Source: Tubiluchus corallicola (taxonomy: Eukaryota > Priapulida > Priapulimorpha > Priapulimorphida > Tubiluchidae). From it: a DNA stretch of 64,000 bases. The notes under the pieces were generated by a model. It made no database searches. It was not told the origin of the DNA and was given only the letters and a program-made list of their open reading frames with translations. Of the stretch, positions 31,874-44,110 are shown piece after piece; position 1 is the first letter of the stretch; each line of letters begins with the position of its first letter. The stretch is from assembly GCA_030141605.1 (NCBI GenBank), contig JAQGDQ010000033.1, positions 861,214-925,213 of the forward strand, written 5' to 3'. The position numbers and the translations under genes were made by a program.

Positions 31874-32303
31874 ATAATGTCAACACAAAACACAACAGAG
31901 CAATATCAGCAGTGCGCACATTTCTAAATGTCTTCAGCTCACTAAGATGAAAGTTAGTGAAATGTCTAGAATGTCAAGTGAAATAAGTGACGTAAAATGA
32001 ATTTTACGTATATAACCATGAAAAGTGCTATCGCTAATTCATTCATTTGTCTGTGGAATAAAACGTGAATACCTGCAATATAGACTAAGTCAGTTAGCAA
32101 GGAAGTTTGTTTTTAATTTTCTATACATCCTGCAGGAGCAATTGCCAAATTATTTACATACGTCAAGTGCGTAAAATACTTCAAGGTGGGCCCTGTCAAG
32201 GGCAAAAAGTACATTGTATATGGTTTGTTAAAATAATCTGAAAGTTTTGTATGTTTAACATCTCTTAGTGGAAGTTATTACTGTTCTGTATAGCTTATTG
32301 ACG

Positions 32304-35300
32304 ATGCAAGAAAACAAATTAAAAGGAGCCAGATTTCATTCACAGAAGGAATCGGCGCAATTGAAGAAGGACGTGTCAAAACTGAAACACGCAAAGGCTG
32401 CGAAATCAGGAAAAGATGCTAGACTGAAAAAGGTGAAAAAAAGAAGTAAAGATATATTAATTTGTCAGAATGCAAGGTAACCGTGGATTCCGGATATTTG
32501 TAGGCCGTTCCTTTTAAATGGCTTACAGTCTGCAGGGGCGTATCTAGGGAGAATGACGCCTATGGAAAGCACTGAAAGCCCTGTCCAAACATCTAACACC
32601 AATCTTTTTTTATTTTTATTTATTTTATTCAAATTTACCCAGAGAGTACTGTGGTAGGATACAGAACGAACTATTCAAAGGAAGAAAAATTCAAAAGACT
32701 TTGTGAAATGGAAAAGCAAATTGAGGAACTAATATGTGACGTAAATGTTTGGTAAGGACGAGATATTTAAGGAAAATCCAAGCACCCGTCATTAAATAAA
32801 AGTTTTATTCAAATATATATTTAGACTTTACATAAGACTTTTGTTCAAGTATATATTTAAGGCTATATACTATATGCATTGTCATGTAGATGAAGCAGAA
32901 AGACTCACCAGAACATAAATAAAACTAAAATCTGCTTAAGCCAGTGGTACCCAAACTATGAAAATTACACTGCAGAATTACTGCATTGGTTCTTTGAATA
33001 CTACATCAAAAAATATTACATGTCTAGTTTTTGCGGAGAATGGTCTTACTACCAGTTGCTATTGAACATGAGCAGTGATAATCGCCATGTAGACCGAAGC
33101 GCTATACTTTTACATAATAACATACACAAGTTCCTTAACAATCTGGCCACTCTAGTGCTTCTCAGGCGCTTATAAAGACAGATCATGCATTTGGAGAAAA
33201 TTCATTTTTTAGAAACTGCTGAGTGGCGCTCAGGGCACCTCCCATACCCTACATACGGTTCTCCCAGTCTGATAATTACACAAAAGTAATAATTTCATTA
33301 AACTGTAATTACTGTATGAGATTGGGAGGTAACTCTGTTACTATGAATTTGTCGAATCAAATTATGTTACCAAAATCATTTAGTTAACTAATGAAGACTG
33401 TACAAGTACACATTTATCATTTGTTCATTTTCGATTCCTTGATGGTGAAAATAAAAAGCTCCACGATAATATCACGGAAAAACAAACAAGTTCCTGTGAT
33501 TAATGAATAAAACGCTTGCACACTAGTATTGCACTAGATTTGAACTCATAACCGCGCGATCTACTTTTTACATCCTCGAGACAAATGACGTAGCAGAAAG
33601 CCTTACTTCCAAATAAAACTTACACAGAGAGATCATCTTCATCATCATCATCATCATCATCATCATTCGTCATCATCATCGTCATCTATAGAACCACGTG
33701 CAGGAACATGATTCTGTTCACCTCGTTAATACCACGACTCCCTACCTACTGTAACGGACAAAGTGCTTCTATCGTTGAAGGACCAGTGCAACGGATGCAA
33801 AATTTGAATTATGTCAACACCTGTCCTCCTGCTGTTTTTCTGGCTGATTCTCATTGCTATTGCTTGTTGAAGAACGATTTTCACTGCACTATCTGGTAGT
33901 CCAAGCATATACACAACCCGTCTTAAACAACGCCTTTTCATTTTTCTTGTCCATCGTTCCTCTTTTATTTTTTTTTAAATACAGGTCCCTAATTGAAATT
34001 TTCTTTGGTCATCTTATAGCCAAAATATTCGCCTTTGAAACGCGTCTATTTCAGCTTTATAATTTGCTTTTTATTTCCGGAATTAAAGTTATATAAAAAT
34101 ACAGTTTCAAATAGAGAAATATTGGCACGCGAACGAAATTTCAAAATCGTAACCGATAGGCAACTTTAATGCACCACTACTACTGTATGGGGAATCTTAA
34201 TGTTATAAGTGCATAGCTCTTCGTAAAAGGCTGTTGCACTCTTTATAAAACCTGTTAAGGCAATCTAAAATTTTAAATGCTTGCCACGCCCCCTAGAGGT
34301 TTTGCTGAGAGTGAGTCCATGGTGAAAAAATTTCGAGTTACAGGGCTTCGCCTGGACCAAATTTAGTTCTTTTACCTTAGTCTCCCTGTCATTAATTTCA
34401 ATTCAATTCAGTTCACCAATAGTGACCAGAATTCTTTAGCGGTTCAACTTAACCAGTAGTTAAGAAATAAGCGAATTTCTTTAATTGACACGTAAGTTAG
34501 CCTAAGTAAATTTAAACGTGTTGACAGAGTACATATTTTTTGTGATTTTATTATCTGTGTCGTTTTAAAATAAAATTTTAAATGCACAGCTGCAAGCCCA
34601 GACTAGTTTAATTTTTTTGTGGTGAATGTTTGTTTCAAAACTCAACCAGAAGTTTGTCACGAGGATTTTTTTATATGTCTATCCTCTTTTTTTCTGTTGA
34701 CGGCATATAATACAGCGCTTTTGATCATCCTAATAATATATTTAGGAATAACATTCAACACATTTCATCGAAATGAATTCTTTTTCTTTTGATTGTAATT
34801 AAAAGAAACATAGTTTCATACATTATTTTAATGAATACACTGTACTACTATATAAATACAATGGTGAAAACAACTCAGTGCTTATTAGTGGGCAGAATGG
34901 ACTCCGAGAACCCCTCTTTTAGAATAAAGTGATGAAATCGCCTTGGATTTTGTGTCAAATATAATCGGTTTTGCAGATATTTCCAGAGTCAGGTGGCACT
35001 GCAGAAAGAACAGACGAAAGGACTCTATCGCATACCGCAACAAGTCCTACATCCAAAGCTGCAACAACTACACCCTTATCAGATGAAGGTGGAGGAACAC
35101 ACGGCAACAACGGAAGAGTCGATTCAGTAGCTAGCAGTAGCACCACAAGTAACGCCATAGATGCAGTCGCCACCTCTAGACATGAAAAGTCTCCAACAGA
35201 AAAGCTTTTTCTCTTCGACTTTTTTGAGGAACCTGAATTCAATGCTGACAACGATGGTCCTGTGAATTAGTCTAAGTTTAACTTTAATTTCACAAATAAA

Positions 35301-38300
35301 ATTTAAATTTCTTAAATGTGCTCTTTCGTAATTAAAAATGAGTGAAGATAATTATTTAATTAGGAAGAGTTGCGTCCTCGGGAATGATTGCGTTTGCCTG
35401 GGCAATCCATTGCACCTTTTTATTTTTCTTTATTTACCAATAGGGGCAATGGGTATTTAACGAGGATAAATGCTTTGGGCAATGTTGACATACGCACGAA
35501 GAGGATTCCTGTTAGATACGAAGCGTAGAAGCTCTATTTAGATCGCGTCTCACAAATACTATGCATAATTTATTATAATAGATAGAAAGAAATCAGTTTT
35601 CAAAGCAAAAGCGCTAGAATTGCTTAATAAAAATTTTACTCTCACTTCTTTTTGAAAAATAAAAGTTCCTATTTAATATCATTCATCTATGAAGTTTGAA
35701 ACGCAAAATGAAATTCTATAAATGTCTTTGAAAGTATTGTATTACACAACTATATTTTTGTGTTTGCAAAAATGGGGAAGAGGTTTTTGTCTGCCAAGTC
35801 AGTTATTTTTGCAAAAGCATAGCAAAAAGCTGGTATATTATAATAGTGATCAAACATATTATATACCCTGTATAAAACATATAATCACTTAATCAGCGAC
35901 TACTAATCAGTTCTGATTTATAATTTCTAAAGATGGAAGCGTACATTTTGTAAAGCAAGACGTTTACTGTTCATGTGGCCTAAACTGGCAGTTCAATTCT
36001 GTTCTATGCTGTAATATGCTTTATAATTAATTAATAGCAAGCAACTGCAGTTTATAATTAAGGCACAGCATCTTATTGAATATCGTCAGTTTCTTTCTGT
36101 TTTGCTGTTTCTCTAATTTTTAACGTCGAATAGAGCAGCTAAAGCCAACTTGCATGGCAGTTTAATTTATAACGCTTGTAATATTAATATGACAATTTAT
36201 ATAATGTTGTAGAAGACGCAGAAGAAATTTTCTTGGATAACTTCAAAAAAACTGTTGATATTGTGAAAGAAGATAAAAACTTTGAAGAAGGAATGTTACT
36301 GCGGAATATCACAGACCATGGTATTGCTCGGATCAATCTTCTTTTATCAATAAGTTCAATCTTTCGCTTAAACTGCTTTTAATTTACTAGCTCAGTTGAT
36401 TTTTTATGATACGAATCGCAAAAAAAATTACAAGAATTTGGCTATTTCACTGATTAGTTTACTTTTGTACATGCGGAAAAATGAGATGACTGAGAGAGTC
36501 CTGTTGAAAAATCCATCAATTTCGGGAAAAACCTTGAAGTTCAAAATATTGACGGCGATTATTGACAAATGATTTCTTTGTGTGACGTGGCGACCAGGTA
36601 GGAAAATGGTTAAAATTTGAGGCTATATCCATAATTTTAACTCAAAGGAAACAAACAAGATGTTTTTGAGGTGTACTCACTAATCAGGAAACTGAAATCG
36701 CCCAAAAAAAGAAACAACACAACTGCCATTATTATGAAAAGATTTTTCACATTATCTTTATACTAAAAATCAACCAAAATTGTCAATGCAACTTTAGTTG
36801 GTTTTTCAAATACAAAGTATTAAAAAGATTACTCTTAGCATGTTTTCTTCCTTCTGCGCCATTACGTATTTCCAGGGTGATCACAATGTTCCGTAAGTAA
36901 GCATTGTACCAAATATTATCCCTGTGTACACTGTGAAACCGTAAACGCGATTAAATAGTTATTGAAATTTTATGCGCTATAATCTTTGTGCTAAAGTGGC
37001 TTTGAAATAGTACTTCTCGGAAATTGTTTTTTAATGGTAAACTTGTTCATTCATTTTTTTAAATTTAGGTTTATACGCCTATATGCACTACGCAGTATTT
37101 AGTGCGAGGACACAGAAAGATATAAGCAAACTATCAAAAGAAGTAAAGTCATCCTACATTGACACTGTAAAACGCTGTTTTGGCAAGTCTCAAAAACATT
37201 TATTAGGTATTTGCATTTTGTGTTGAAGCAATATAAAGGGCATACTTTACGTGTAGATTGTACCTTAATTAGCTTGTCTTCAAAATCAAAAAGTATTCCA
37301 AAGAAACAAAGTCTGTTCATATTGAAAATAGTACACTGCTATCTTTGGTATTAAAAAATTACGTATTATATAATTTGTACCAATAATATTACTATAAGTG
37401 GCATCTTATTATAATTCTACAAAACTTTTTAGCGCAACGTATACTTCCAAACAATTTTAGAACTTAGCTGATAATGAACGATATCATTAATTAGATTATG
37501 GCTGTGAATGAAATAAGTTGCTGGCATTCACAGTCAATCTATTTAATTATTTTAGAAATCAGTTTTGAATTTCAACGCTGATCTCAGTAACTTTGAACTT
37601 CATGATGTGAACATTGCATTCTTGACAACTTAATTCACAGGTACCTTTGTTGAACTGGCTTCAACTGCACTACCGGATGTGGCCGAACTGCGGAGGAAGC
37701 CTACTAATCACACTACGGGATTCCTTGTTGCATCCTTCAAACTTCTTCCAGGAACTCACCTTGAAATCATGGACAAAACTTGGGCCGATTGGAGCGGTGT
37801 TAAAACCATCTACAGAAATATGCCAAAAAACATGGGTGAGGGCGACTGTTTAACTATTTAGACAGACGGACTAACTGCGTAGTTATCAGACAGACTGTTT
37901 TGATAGATTTTGAGCGATTATTCTATGGTAGAATTTGGCAGAGCTTGCAACGATGCAACGAGACGTGAAAACGAAAACAAGGAAACCGCTAATTAGCACC
38001 CACGCTTTCGACTGATGCACAGTGACTAGTGTCGACGTCATATTAAGTGGTCTTCCTTTACAACCCAGGCATCAAGCCTGTTTGTTTGGTTTCGATGACC
38101 TTGCAGATAAGTTCGGTACTCAGTATAGTATAAAACCTTATTATTCTTTCAGTCAAAGTGGTGGTTCAGAGAACCATAGTGATCCTTCTTCCTACAGTTC
38201 TAGAAATGATTTGTGGAAAGTCAGAGATTTAGTTTTGTGAATTACGAGCTCCTACTTTACAGACTAATATAAATGATTTATAAGCTTATTTTTTTTATTT

Positions 38301-38553
38301 GATCAAATTAAATTAATCAAGTAAAACAAGTAATTTGTTCGTTCGTATTGTAGGTTTGAAGCGGTTAAGTTTCTTCAAATCAGCGGTAAATAAAGTACGT
38401 GGAAAATACGGATTCAACTACGCTTTAGCACTCGAATGCTCCAATGTGCTATCATCCGAAGCACAACTGATTTCAGCCTTAAGATATGCCGATGAACTAA
38501 AAAATAAAAGGTGTGGAGACATCGGACTATATACACTGCTAAAAATTTATTAA
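32304..38553 (+). CDS. Unknown protein, tandem copy B (362 aa, six exons)
   Basis: Exons are 32304-32471, 34977-35256, 36213-36320, 37069-37206, 37641-37835 and 38354-38553, with the same phases as copy A. Exon 1 (MQENKLKGARFHSQKE) is again basic. Exon 2 is a diverged Ser/Thr/Ala linker ending in KSPTEKLFLFDFFEEPE. Exons 3-6 repeat the unknown domain: FEEGMLLRNIT, YMHYAVFSARTQ, KRCFGKSQKHL, GTFVELASTA, LEIMDKTWADWSG, NMPKNMGLKRLSF, KVRGKYGFNYAL, CGDIGLYTLL. Exon 4 has one extra residue (TQKD). The intron 1 donor is GCAAGG at the place where copy A has GTAAGG; using the GTAACC five bases on would shift the frame, so a GC-AG intron is the better model. The exon 2 donor, G|GTCCTG, is also weak. 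The gene is intact at protein level, so both copies probably function. Confidence 0.83.
33629..33692. repeat. (CAT)n trinucleotide microsatellite in copy B intron 1
   Basis: A near-pure run of CAT triplets with a few CGT interruptions. Confidence 0.9.
38023..38240 (+). CDS. Possible alternative terminal exon of copy B
   Basis: Inside copy B intron 5, an acceptor TGCACAG precedes an open frame that matches the phase of exon 5 (1 base carried). It reads VTSVDVILSGLPLQPRHQAC, then LFGFDDLADKFGTQYS, a Ser/Asn-rich stretch, and LWKVRDLVL before TGA at 38238-38240. The composition looks protein-like and the region is less AT-rich than nearby intron. If used, the transcript would replace the last 66 residues with 72 unrelated ones. 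Copy A intron 5 shows no counterpart. It could instead be a fragment of another gene, and the pyrimidine tract is weak. Confidence 0.3.
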
Positions 38554-38925
38554 ACCGTCGATCAGTGTACATTATTAGGGAAAAATTTTTTCGTGACAAC
38601 CACAATGAATCTTGTGTGCAAGGCACCATTAGACACGCTGAGCCTATCTGACGAATGTTCTTTCAGATTTCAGCTTAACTAATTTTATCGCAGGCTTAAT
38701 TGATAATTTAGTTTCTTCAAAACTTGTGATAATTAAACTACTGTATACTTTGTTAGCTTACCTAAATGTATATTGCACGATTATTTAATAATAATTACGA
38801 ATAGTTTAAACTACTGGTTTTTACTTTCATAATATTACGCTACAATCCTCTGTTAAGAAAATTAAATATATTATGGTGCATTTCTAATCAGTTAATGATT
38901 TCTTGACCTTGCCAACCTGCCACAG

Positions 38926-38983
38926 GGAAGGAACTGAAGTTTAGACCAGGCAATCTCATAGACGCAATTCTAGAATTTATGGG
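38926..38983 (+). CDS. Isolated exon-like segment downstream of copy B
   Basis: A 58-base segment lies between a good acceptor (CTGCCACAG) and a good donor (GTAAGC). Entered with one carried base it reads KELKFRPGNLIDAILEFMG, a helix-like peptide, and exits in phase 2. Entry phase equals that of copy B exon 6, but no partner exon downstream was found. It may be an alternative exon, a relic or chance. Confidence 0.25.
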
Positions 38984-40569
38984 GTAAGCATCCAGAATAC
39001 AATGAGTCTCCTATATCATAATCTACAACATTAAGTAAACCGCAAAAATAACCAGAGACAACGCAATAGACGTAAAGTTGAACAAAAGTGACTCTGTAGA
39101 CTGGTTGTTTACTACATAGACTGGATGCTTACTCCACAAATCTCAACGCTGCATTAAAAGGCAGAGGGTATCGCTAAGGAAGGGGAAGTTTCAGTTCTTT
39201 TAATTCATTTCATTAATACGCAGTTACATATCCTACTCTCAAGATACAAATCCAATAACTAATTTAATCAAATTGATACATTGCAAAATAATACAGGTAG
39301 ACTGTATTCAATATGATGAATTTATGTTTTTTTAAATTTCAATTAAATGATAATATTTCATAATAGTACATACAACAAAAAGATGTTTTCTAAGTCATAA
39401 ATATATATATCACGTCCTGTGAAAACAATTTAAATATGACAAGATTCTTCAACAGAATTATTAATTGGTAAAGGGTGTACATAAACATATGTAAACTTCA
39501 ACTAATTACTTTTCAAAATGTCCAAAGCAAAATATGAACTAAGTATTCATAATTAATATTGAAAGTCATAAACTTATGAACAAGACATTATTATACAACA
39601 GCTACTTCCGTTAATTTCCCAAAACTGCAATTTCATTTCAGTCCAAATCTTTAAGCATTTATTATAGACAACTTTCCTAATATGACATAAAAATTAATCT
39701 AAGAGCTTTGTCAACATTAATTCTATATCTCTATTGTGCCATCTGCAGGCTAGCAAATAAACTAATTGGTGCAGATACTGCTTCGTATTATACAACAACA
39801 AAAAAAAGAACCTTTGAACCTCAACTATGAACGTTGTCTAACGATCTCTAAGAATATAGATACATGATCCAATATGTACTGAATTTATACAACAACTACA
39901 ACAAGAATATTTACAAACCGTGTACTACACACCGAGAAATTAATAACAAAAGCAATGATGTGCCAGATTTGCTTCAAGTCACAAATGACATTCAGCAGAC
40001 TCACTTTGACCATAATTTTTTCCTAACAGATCATGTCTATACATAATCATTTTATATTTGCACACAAGACACAGTTTCCAACAAATTCAACAAGAACTGT
40101 AGAATACAGCGTTGTCTTCAGATGAAGATTCGAAAAGGACATAATTGGGTGCTAGAAAACTGCAGAACAACAATGTGCTACTTGCTACTAGGCACACCCA
40201 TTATTAACATATTTATTATAAACTTGTATCTACACTTCTCATTTCTACATTCAGTTGCAAATCATCGTCTTTGAGACACCCAAACTATCGTATAGATTTA
40301 CACAGTACAGAATAAATATATATTTTAACACTATACCACAGAGAACCGATACATTAAAAGAAAATATAGAAGCCCAACACAAAAAATTACATATGCAACT
40401 AGCTGCGAACAAGATTAACCAATTCCAAATAAAAACATTTCAACTGTTTTATTCAGATTTAATTTGGAAACAAATAAAATCATTTGATTTGCTTGTAAAT
40501 CCAACAAAAAGTTTTTATGTGCAATTTGCTCATCTTGTTCTTGGTGCAATTGTCAATATTTTTTCACAA
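38984..40569. other. Convergent intergenic stretch
   Basis: AT-rich, stop-rich DNA between the plus-strand copy B and the minus-strand zinc-finger gene. The right part (about 40200-40569) is presumably the 3' untranslated region of the zinc-finger gene; an open frame at 40255-40686 on the plus strand overlaps it and has no coding support. Confidence 0.45.
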
Positions 40570-43098
40570 TTAGCTGTGTTGTGTTTTTATATGAGTTTTC
40601 AAACTGTGTGGCTGCGTAAATGCTGCTGTACACTCCGAGCATTTGTACGGCTTCTCTCCCGTATGTGTCCGTTTGTGGCATTTTAGCGTGTAAGATGCGC
40701 GGAATGTTGATGAGCACACCTCACACTTGAAAGGTTTCTCTCCTGTGTGAATGCGCATATGAGAGATGAGGCCATTCCGGTCGCTGAACGTGCCACGGCA
40801 GTCCTCGCAACGATAGGGTTTTTCACCGGTGTGAGTGCGGATGTGTCGGGCCAGTCCCGCCTTGCTGTTGAAGCTGGCATCACACTCAGGCTGAGTGCAC
40901 TTGTATGCTCGATCTCCACCGTGCGAACGCATATGCTGTGACAAGCCGTTGTTGTTCATAAAAGTGGCGCGACAAATGTCGCACTTGAATAGAGGCTCTT
41001 CAAGTGGACCGTGTTTAAACTGTTTGTGATTTTGCAGATCATTGAGTTGCCGGAATGCATCACCACACGTATCACAGCGATATAGCTTCACTTTGCCAAC
41101 GGCATGAGATCGCTTGTGTAATTCTAAATCATCATTTGTCACGAACACTTCTCCGCAAACATCGCAAGCAGTTGCTGTTTTGTCTATTATTGGTTGTTCA
41201 TTGGTCAACGATATTCCGACCTCATCTTTTAATGCATCCTTGCTATGTACTTTCTTGTGTGCATAGAGACCACTGCGATACGAATACGACGCACCACATA
41301 TTTTACAAGAATATGGCTTATCTCCACTTAGTTTTCTTTTTCTTTGTTTTCTAAAATCGGCATGATCAGGAAATGCGCCTTTCAGAATGACATGGTATGC
41401 GGTGAAGTGTTGCTCTAGCATTTCACGCTGTGTAAATCTTTCTGGGCACTGACTACACTGGAACAGGCGAGGTTTGATATGTGTTAGCATGTGCTGTTCC
41501 ATTTCCTTTTGACCATCGAATCTCACATTGCAGACGTTGCATTGAAACGAAACAGCAGCTTCTAAACTGTGAGCTAGCTCATGCTTGTGCAGACTTGACA
41601 TGTCTGAAAACACTGCCGTACAGATGCCACACTTGAGCAAGTTCATGTGACTAATGATGGGATGGTGCATCGACAAATTTCCACCATTACTCAACCCAGC
41701 ACTCATAGTGAGCTGCAGCTGCTGCTGCTGAGCCAGTAGTGCTTTCTTGTTCTCTGCTGCATGACTAATTAGATGCTCTTTCAGATCCTCTTCCTCGCGG
41801 AATGTCTCCCCACACTGAGTACAGTTCAATTCCTCATCGTCACTGTTACCACCTGCATTTACCTTCCCTGTAGCATGTGTCGCCAAGTGGCCAATCAGAC
41901 TATCTTCATCGTTAAAGGTAACACCACATTCATCACAATTAAAATTTTCTTCGCACTGCACAATGTCTTTACTTAAATTTACGCCATGAGCTGCTAGAAT
42001 GTGATCCTTAAGATTTGCTTCAGTTGGAAACTTTGAATTACATTTATCGCAGCTGTACACTTCAAAGGGGTTATACGCACTGTCAGTGGCATGACTAACT
42101 AAGTGATTTTTTAAGCTAACTTCATCTTGAAAGTGTAGTCCACAAATGTTGCAGCTGTGCACAATGTTCTTATATGTAAAAAATGACTTCACTGCAGCAT
42201 GCGTAGCGAGATGTTGATTAAATGATGCCTGGTCAGTAAATGCTGAACCACATTCTGCACAGATGTATGGTTGCTTGTCAGGAGGCTGGCTTTGGTACGG
42301 CTGTTGTGCTGCAAGTGTAGCCAGTTCCTTGAGACGGTCTTGGTCACTGTAAACACCATTACCCTCCTGCTTGACAGGACTACTGCTATAACCTGAACTC
42401 GTTCCTGTTGTAACATGCGTTGACATGTGCTCGGTTAAACTCTCTTGTCTACTAAAACTAGCCGTGCATTCATTGCAGTTAAACTGTTTCTCACGTATTT
42501 TGTACTGATAAGGTTTGACTGCAGTGTGAGTTGCTAAATGCTCTTTCAAACTATCGAGTGTGCTAAAGCTAGCTCGGCATTCATCGCATGTGTATACTTT
42601 TTCTCGCATCTGAAAAATTTCGACTGTATTCCATCGATCATTTGGGGCAGGCTGTTGGACATATGGGAGACCATATACAGCTAACTGTGAACTGTCCAAT
42701 CCAGCATAATTGTTGAAATTTGGATATGCTAGACTGGAAGTGTTCAAACCAGCAGTGCTGATATCTGTGGAAACTATGTTCTGTACAGAGACAGACGGTT
42801 TTGCAGCCGCTTGAAGGCTCTCGCACGTACGGCACTTCACTGGTTCCTCTCCTCGATGGAATGTAACACTACCACACTTCTGACAAAGATACGGTTCTCC
42901 TTGCCCATGTGACGATTTTGTGTGCGCTGCCAGTGCCTCCTGAGTACTAAATGTTGCACTGCAAGTTTTGCACTTATGTGTTGGTGCAGGTGCTGGCACT
43001 GATACTGATGCAGTTTGAGGCTCTTGGTCCCCAGTACGTGAAGGCTGTGTCATAGCAGTCGTTGTGGTGAGTGTGTCACCACTATTACTGCTAGCCAT
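40570..43098 (-). CDS. C2H2 zinc-finger protein, 842 aa, 19 fingers
   Basis: A single uninterrupted coding exon. The N terminus (MASSNSGDTLTTTTAMTQPS) is Ser/Thr/Pro-rich and disordered. Nineteen C2H2 fingers follow, first CKTCSATFSTQEALAAH and last CSECTAAFTQPHSLKTH. An early CQKCG...CRTC pair may form a C4 zinc knuckle. The first fifteen are separated by long, variable linkers and often share the form CxxCxxxFxxxxxLxxHLxTH. Only the last four are joined by canonical TGEKP linkers, so those are the best candidates for sequence-specific DNA binding. A glutamine run (QQQQLQL) lies between fingers 8 and 9. It is probably a nuclear transcriptional regulator. I cannot assign orthology. A splice acceptor (TTGTAG) lies just upstream of the ATG, so the 5' untranslated region is spliced. 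Confidence 0.93.
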   Translation of the reverse strand: MASSNSGDTLTTTTAMTQPSRTGDQEPQTASVSVPAPAPTHKCKTCSATFSTQEALAAHTKSSHGQGEPYLCQKCGSVTFHRGEEPVKCRTCESLQAAAKPSVSVQNIVSTDISTAGLNTSSLAYPNFNNYAGLDSSQLAVYGLPYVQQPAPNDRWNTVEIFQMREKVYTCDECRASFSTLDSLKEHLATHTAVKPYQYKIREKQFNCNECTASFSRQESLTEHMSTHVTTGTSSGYSSSPVKQEGNGVYSDQDRLKELATLAAQQPYQSQPPDKQPYICAECGSAFTDQASFNQHLATHAAVKSFFTYKNIVHSCNICGLHFQDEVSLKNHLVSHATDSAYNPFEVYSCDKCNSKFPTEANLKDHILAAHGVNLSKDIVQCEENFNCDECGVTFNDEDSLIGHLATHATGKVNAGGNSDDEELNCTQCGETFREEEDLKEHLISHAAENKKALLAQQQQLQLTMSAGLSNGGNLSMHHPIISHMNLLKCGICTAVFSDMSSLHKHELAHSLEAAVSFQCNVCNVRFDGQKEMEQHMLTHIKPRLFQCSQCPERFTQREMLEQHFTAYHVILKGAFPDHADFRKQRKRKLSGDKPYSCKICGASYSYRSGLYAHKKVHSKDALKDEVGISLTNEQPIIDKTATACDVCGEVFVTNDDLELHKRSHAVGKVKLYRCDTCGDAFRQLNDLQNHKQFKHGPLEEPLFKCDICRATFMNNNGLSQHMRSHGGDRAYKCTQPECDASFNSKAGLARHIRTHTGEKPYRCEDCRGTFSDRNGLISHMRIHTGEKPFKCEVCSSTFRASYTLKCHKRTHTGEKPYKCSECTAAFTQPHSLKTHIKTQHS

Positions 43099-44076
43099 CA
43101 GATCTGCCTACAACAAAAAGTTAAGTAATTACTTTAAACACTGCTAGCTATTAATTTTGCTAATATATGTTTTTATACACATGGATATATGGTTTCTATA
43201 GATTATAGAGTCCAGTGACGCGGTTGGTAGTCATACCAGTGGTTAACGTCAGGTCTGGATTATGACATTTTGGGGCACATAGGCTAATGAAATTATGAGC
43301 CCCCTCAGAAAGAGCCACCCAGTAACTCGCTAGCGCCAGTCTTCAATATTTATTCCTCGTGATACACTTTACATAGCTTGAAGTAAACTTACTGCATATT
43401 TGGCCTCGTTTTTAAAGTTGAAACTTTATTTTAAGATATTTTCAAAAAAACTGTGTTTGAAAATCTTTTAGCATAGGCCCTAGTCAGCAGATATACCTCA
43501 CTGGTATATCTTTATTAGTGCAGAAGAGTCAAATTTTCTGTTTTCCGATCATTCCTGCTTTTTGAATGTTGCAGCGCGAGAGTGCTAGGTTGCCTTGTAT
43601 CACTCAAGCAATGCTTTTGACAAGAATAACCACTTTTACATTTTTCAAAGGGAGTGAAACATTCCATTCTTAGGTGTGACTGATGACAGGTATGACTGAT
43701 ATGAATGAATTAGTTTGTATCACGTACTTTACAGATGGCAGATTTGAGCCTGAACAGACTGGGCAAACAATATACTGTCTGGTTTGAAAGAAAAATTGAA
43801 ATTTACTGCCATTCTTTGGGTTCTGTGATGGAGCTATAGACATGAATAATCATAGAAATTGTAGTTAATTCATTCATTTGCATAAAAGCCATGAGTTGAG
43901 CAAGTCCTAATTAAAACGTGCTTGAGATGCTGTATGCTTAAATAAGTTAGTGAGATTTAATCTGAAATGATTTTTTGTGTGACAATAGTAACACTGAAAC
44001 AACTCTTATCATTAATACAAAAATCATTTATGCTTCAGTTATGCAAAAATGGTCAAATGTTGCGCAGAAACTATAA

Positions 44077-44110
44077 TTATATATATATATATATATTATA
44101 TATATACATA
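44077..44110. repeat. (TA)n microsatellite
   Basis: TA dinucleotides with one TT interruption. Confidence 0.85.

Larger units (their letters stand above)
28563..32303. other. Spacer between tandem copies A and B
   Basis: About 3.7 kb. Just after the copy A stop, AATTAAGGAAAAATATTGACAAC resembles ATTAGGGAAAAATTTTTTCGTGACAAC after copy B, so some 3' flank was duplicated. The middle has tRNA-like repeat material (30720-31140) and no supported exon. The right part carries the conserved upstream block of copy B. Confidence 0.5.

Noticed and set aside
33530-33600. Box B-like GAGTTCAAATC on the minus strand as a tRNA gene
   Set aside because: No box A, cloverleaf or acceptor stem could be formed.
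23068-38553. Assigning the tandem genes to TNFAIP8-like, globin, glycolipid-transfer or domesticated viral nucleoprotein families
   Set aside because: Considered because the domain looks helical, but none of the key motifs or spacing that I know for these families is present. The intron-rich structure also argues against a recent viral insertion. Left as unknown.
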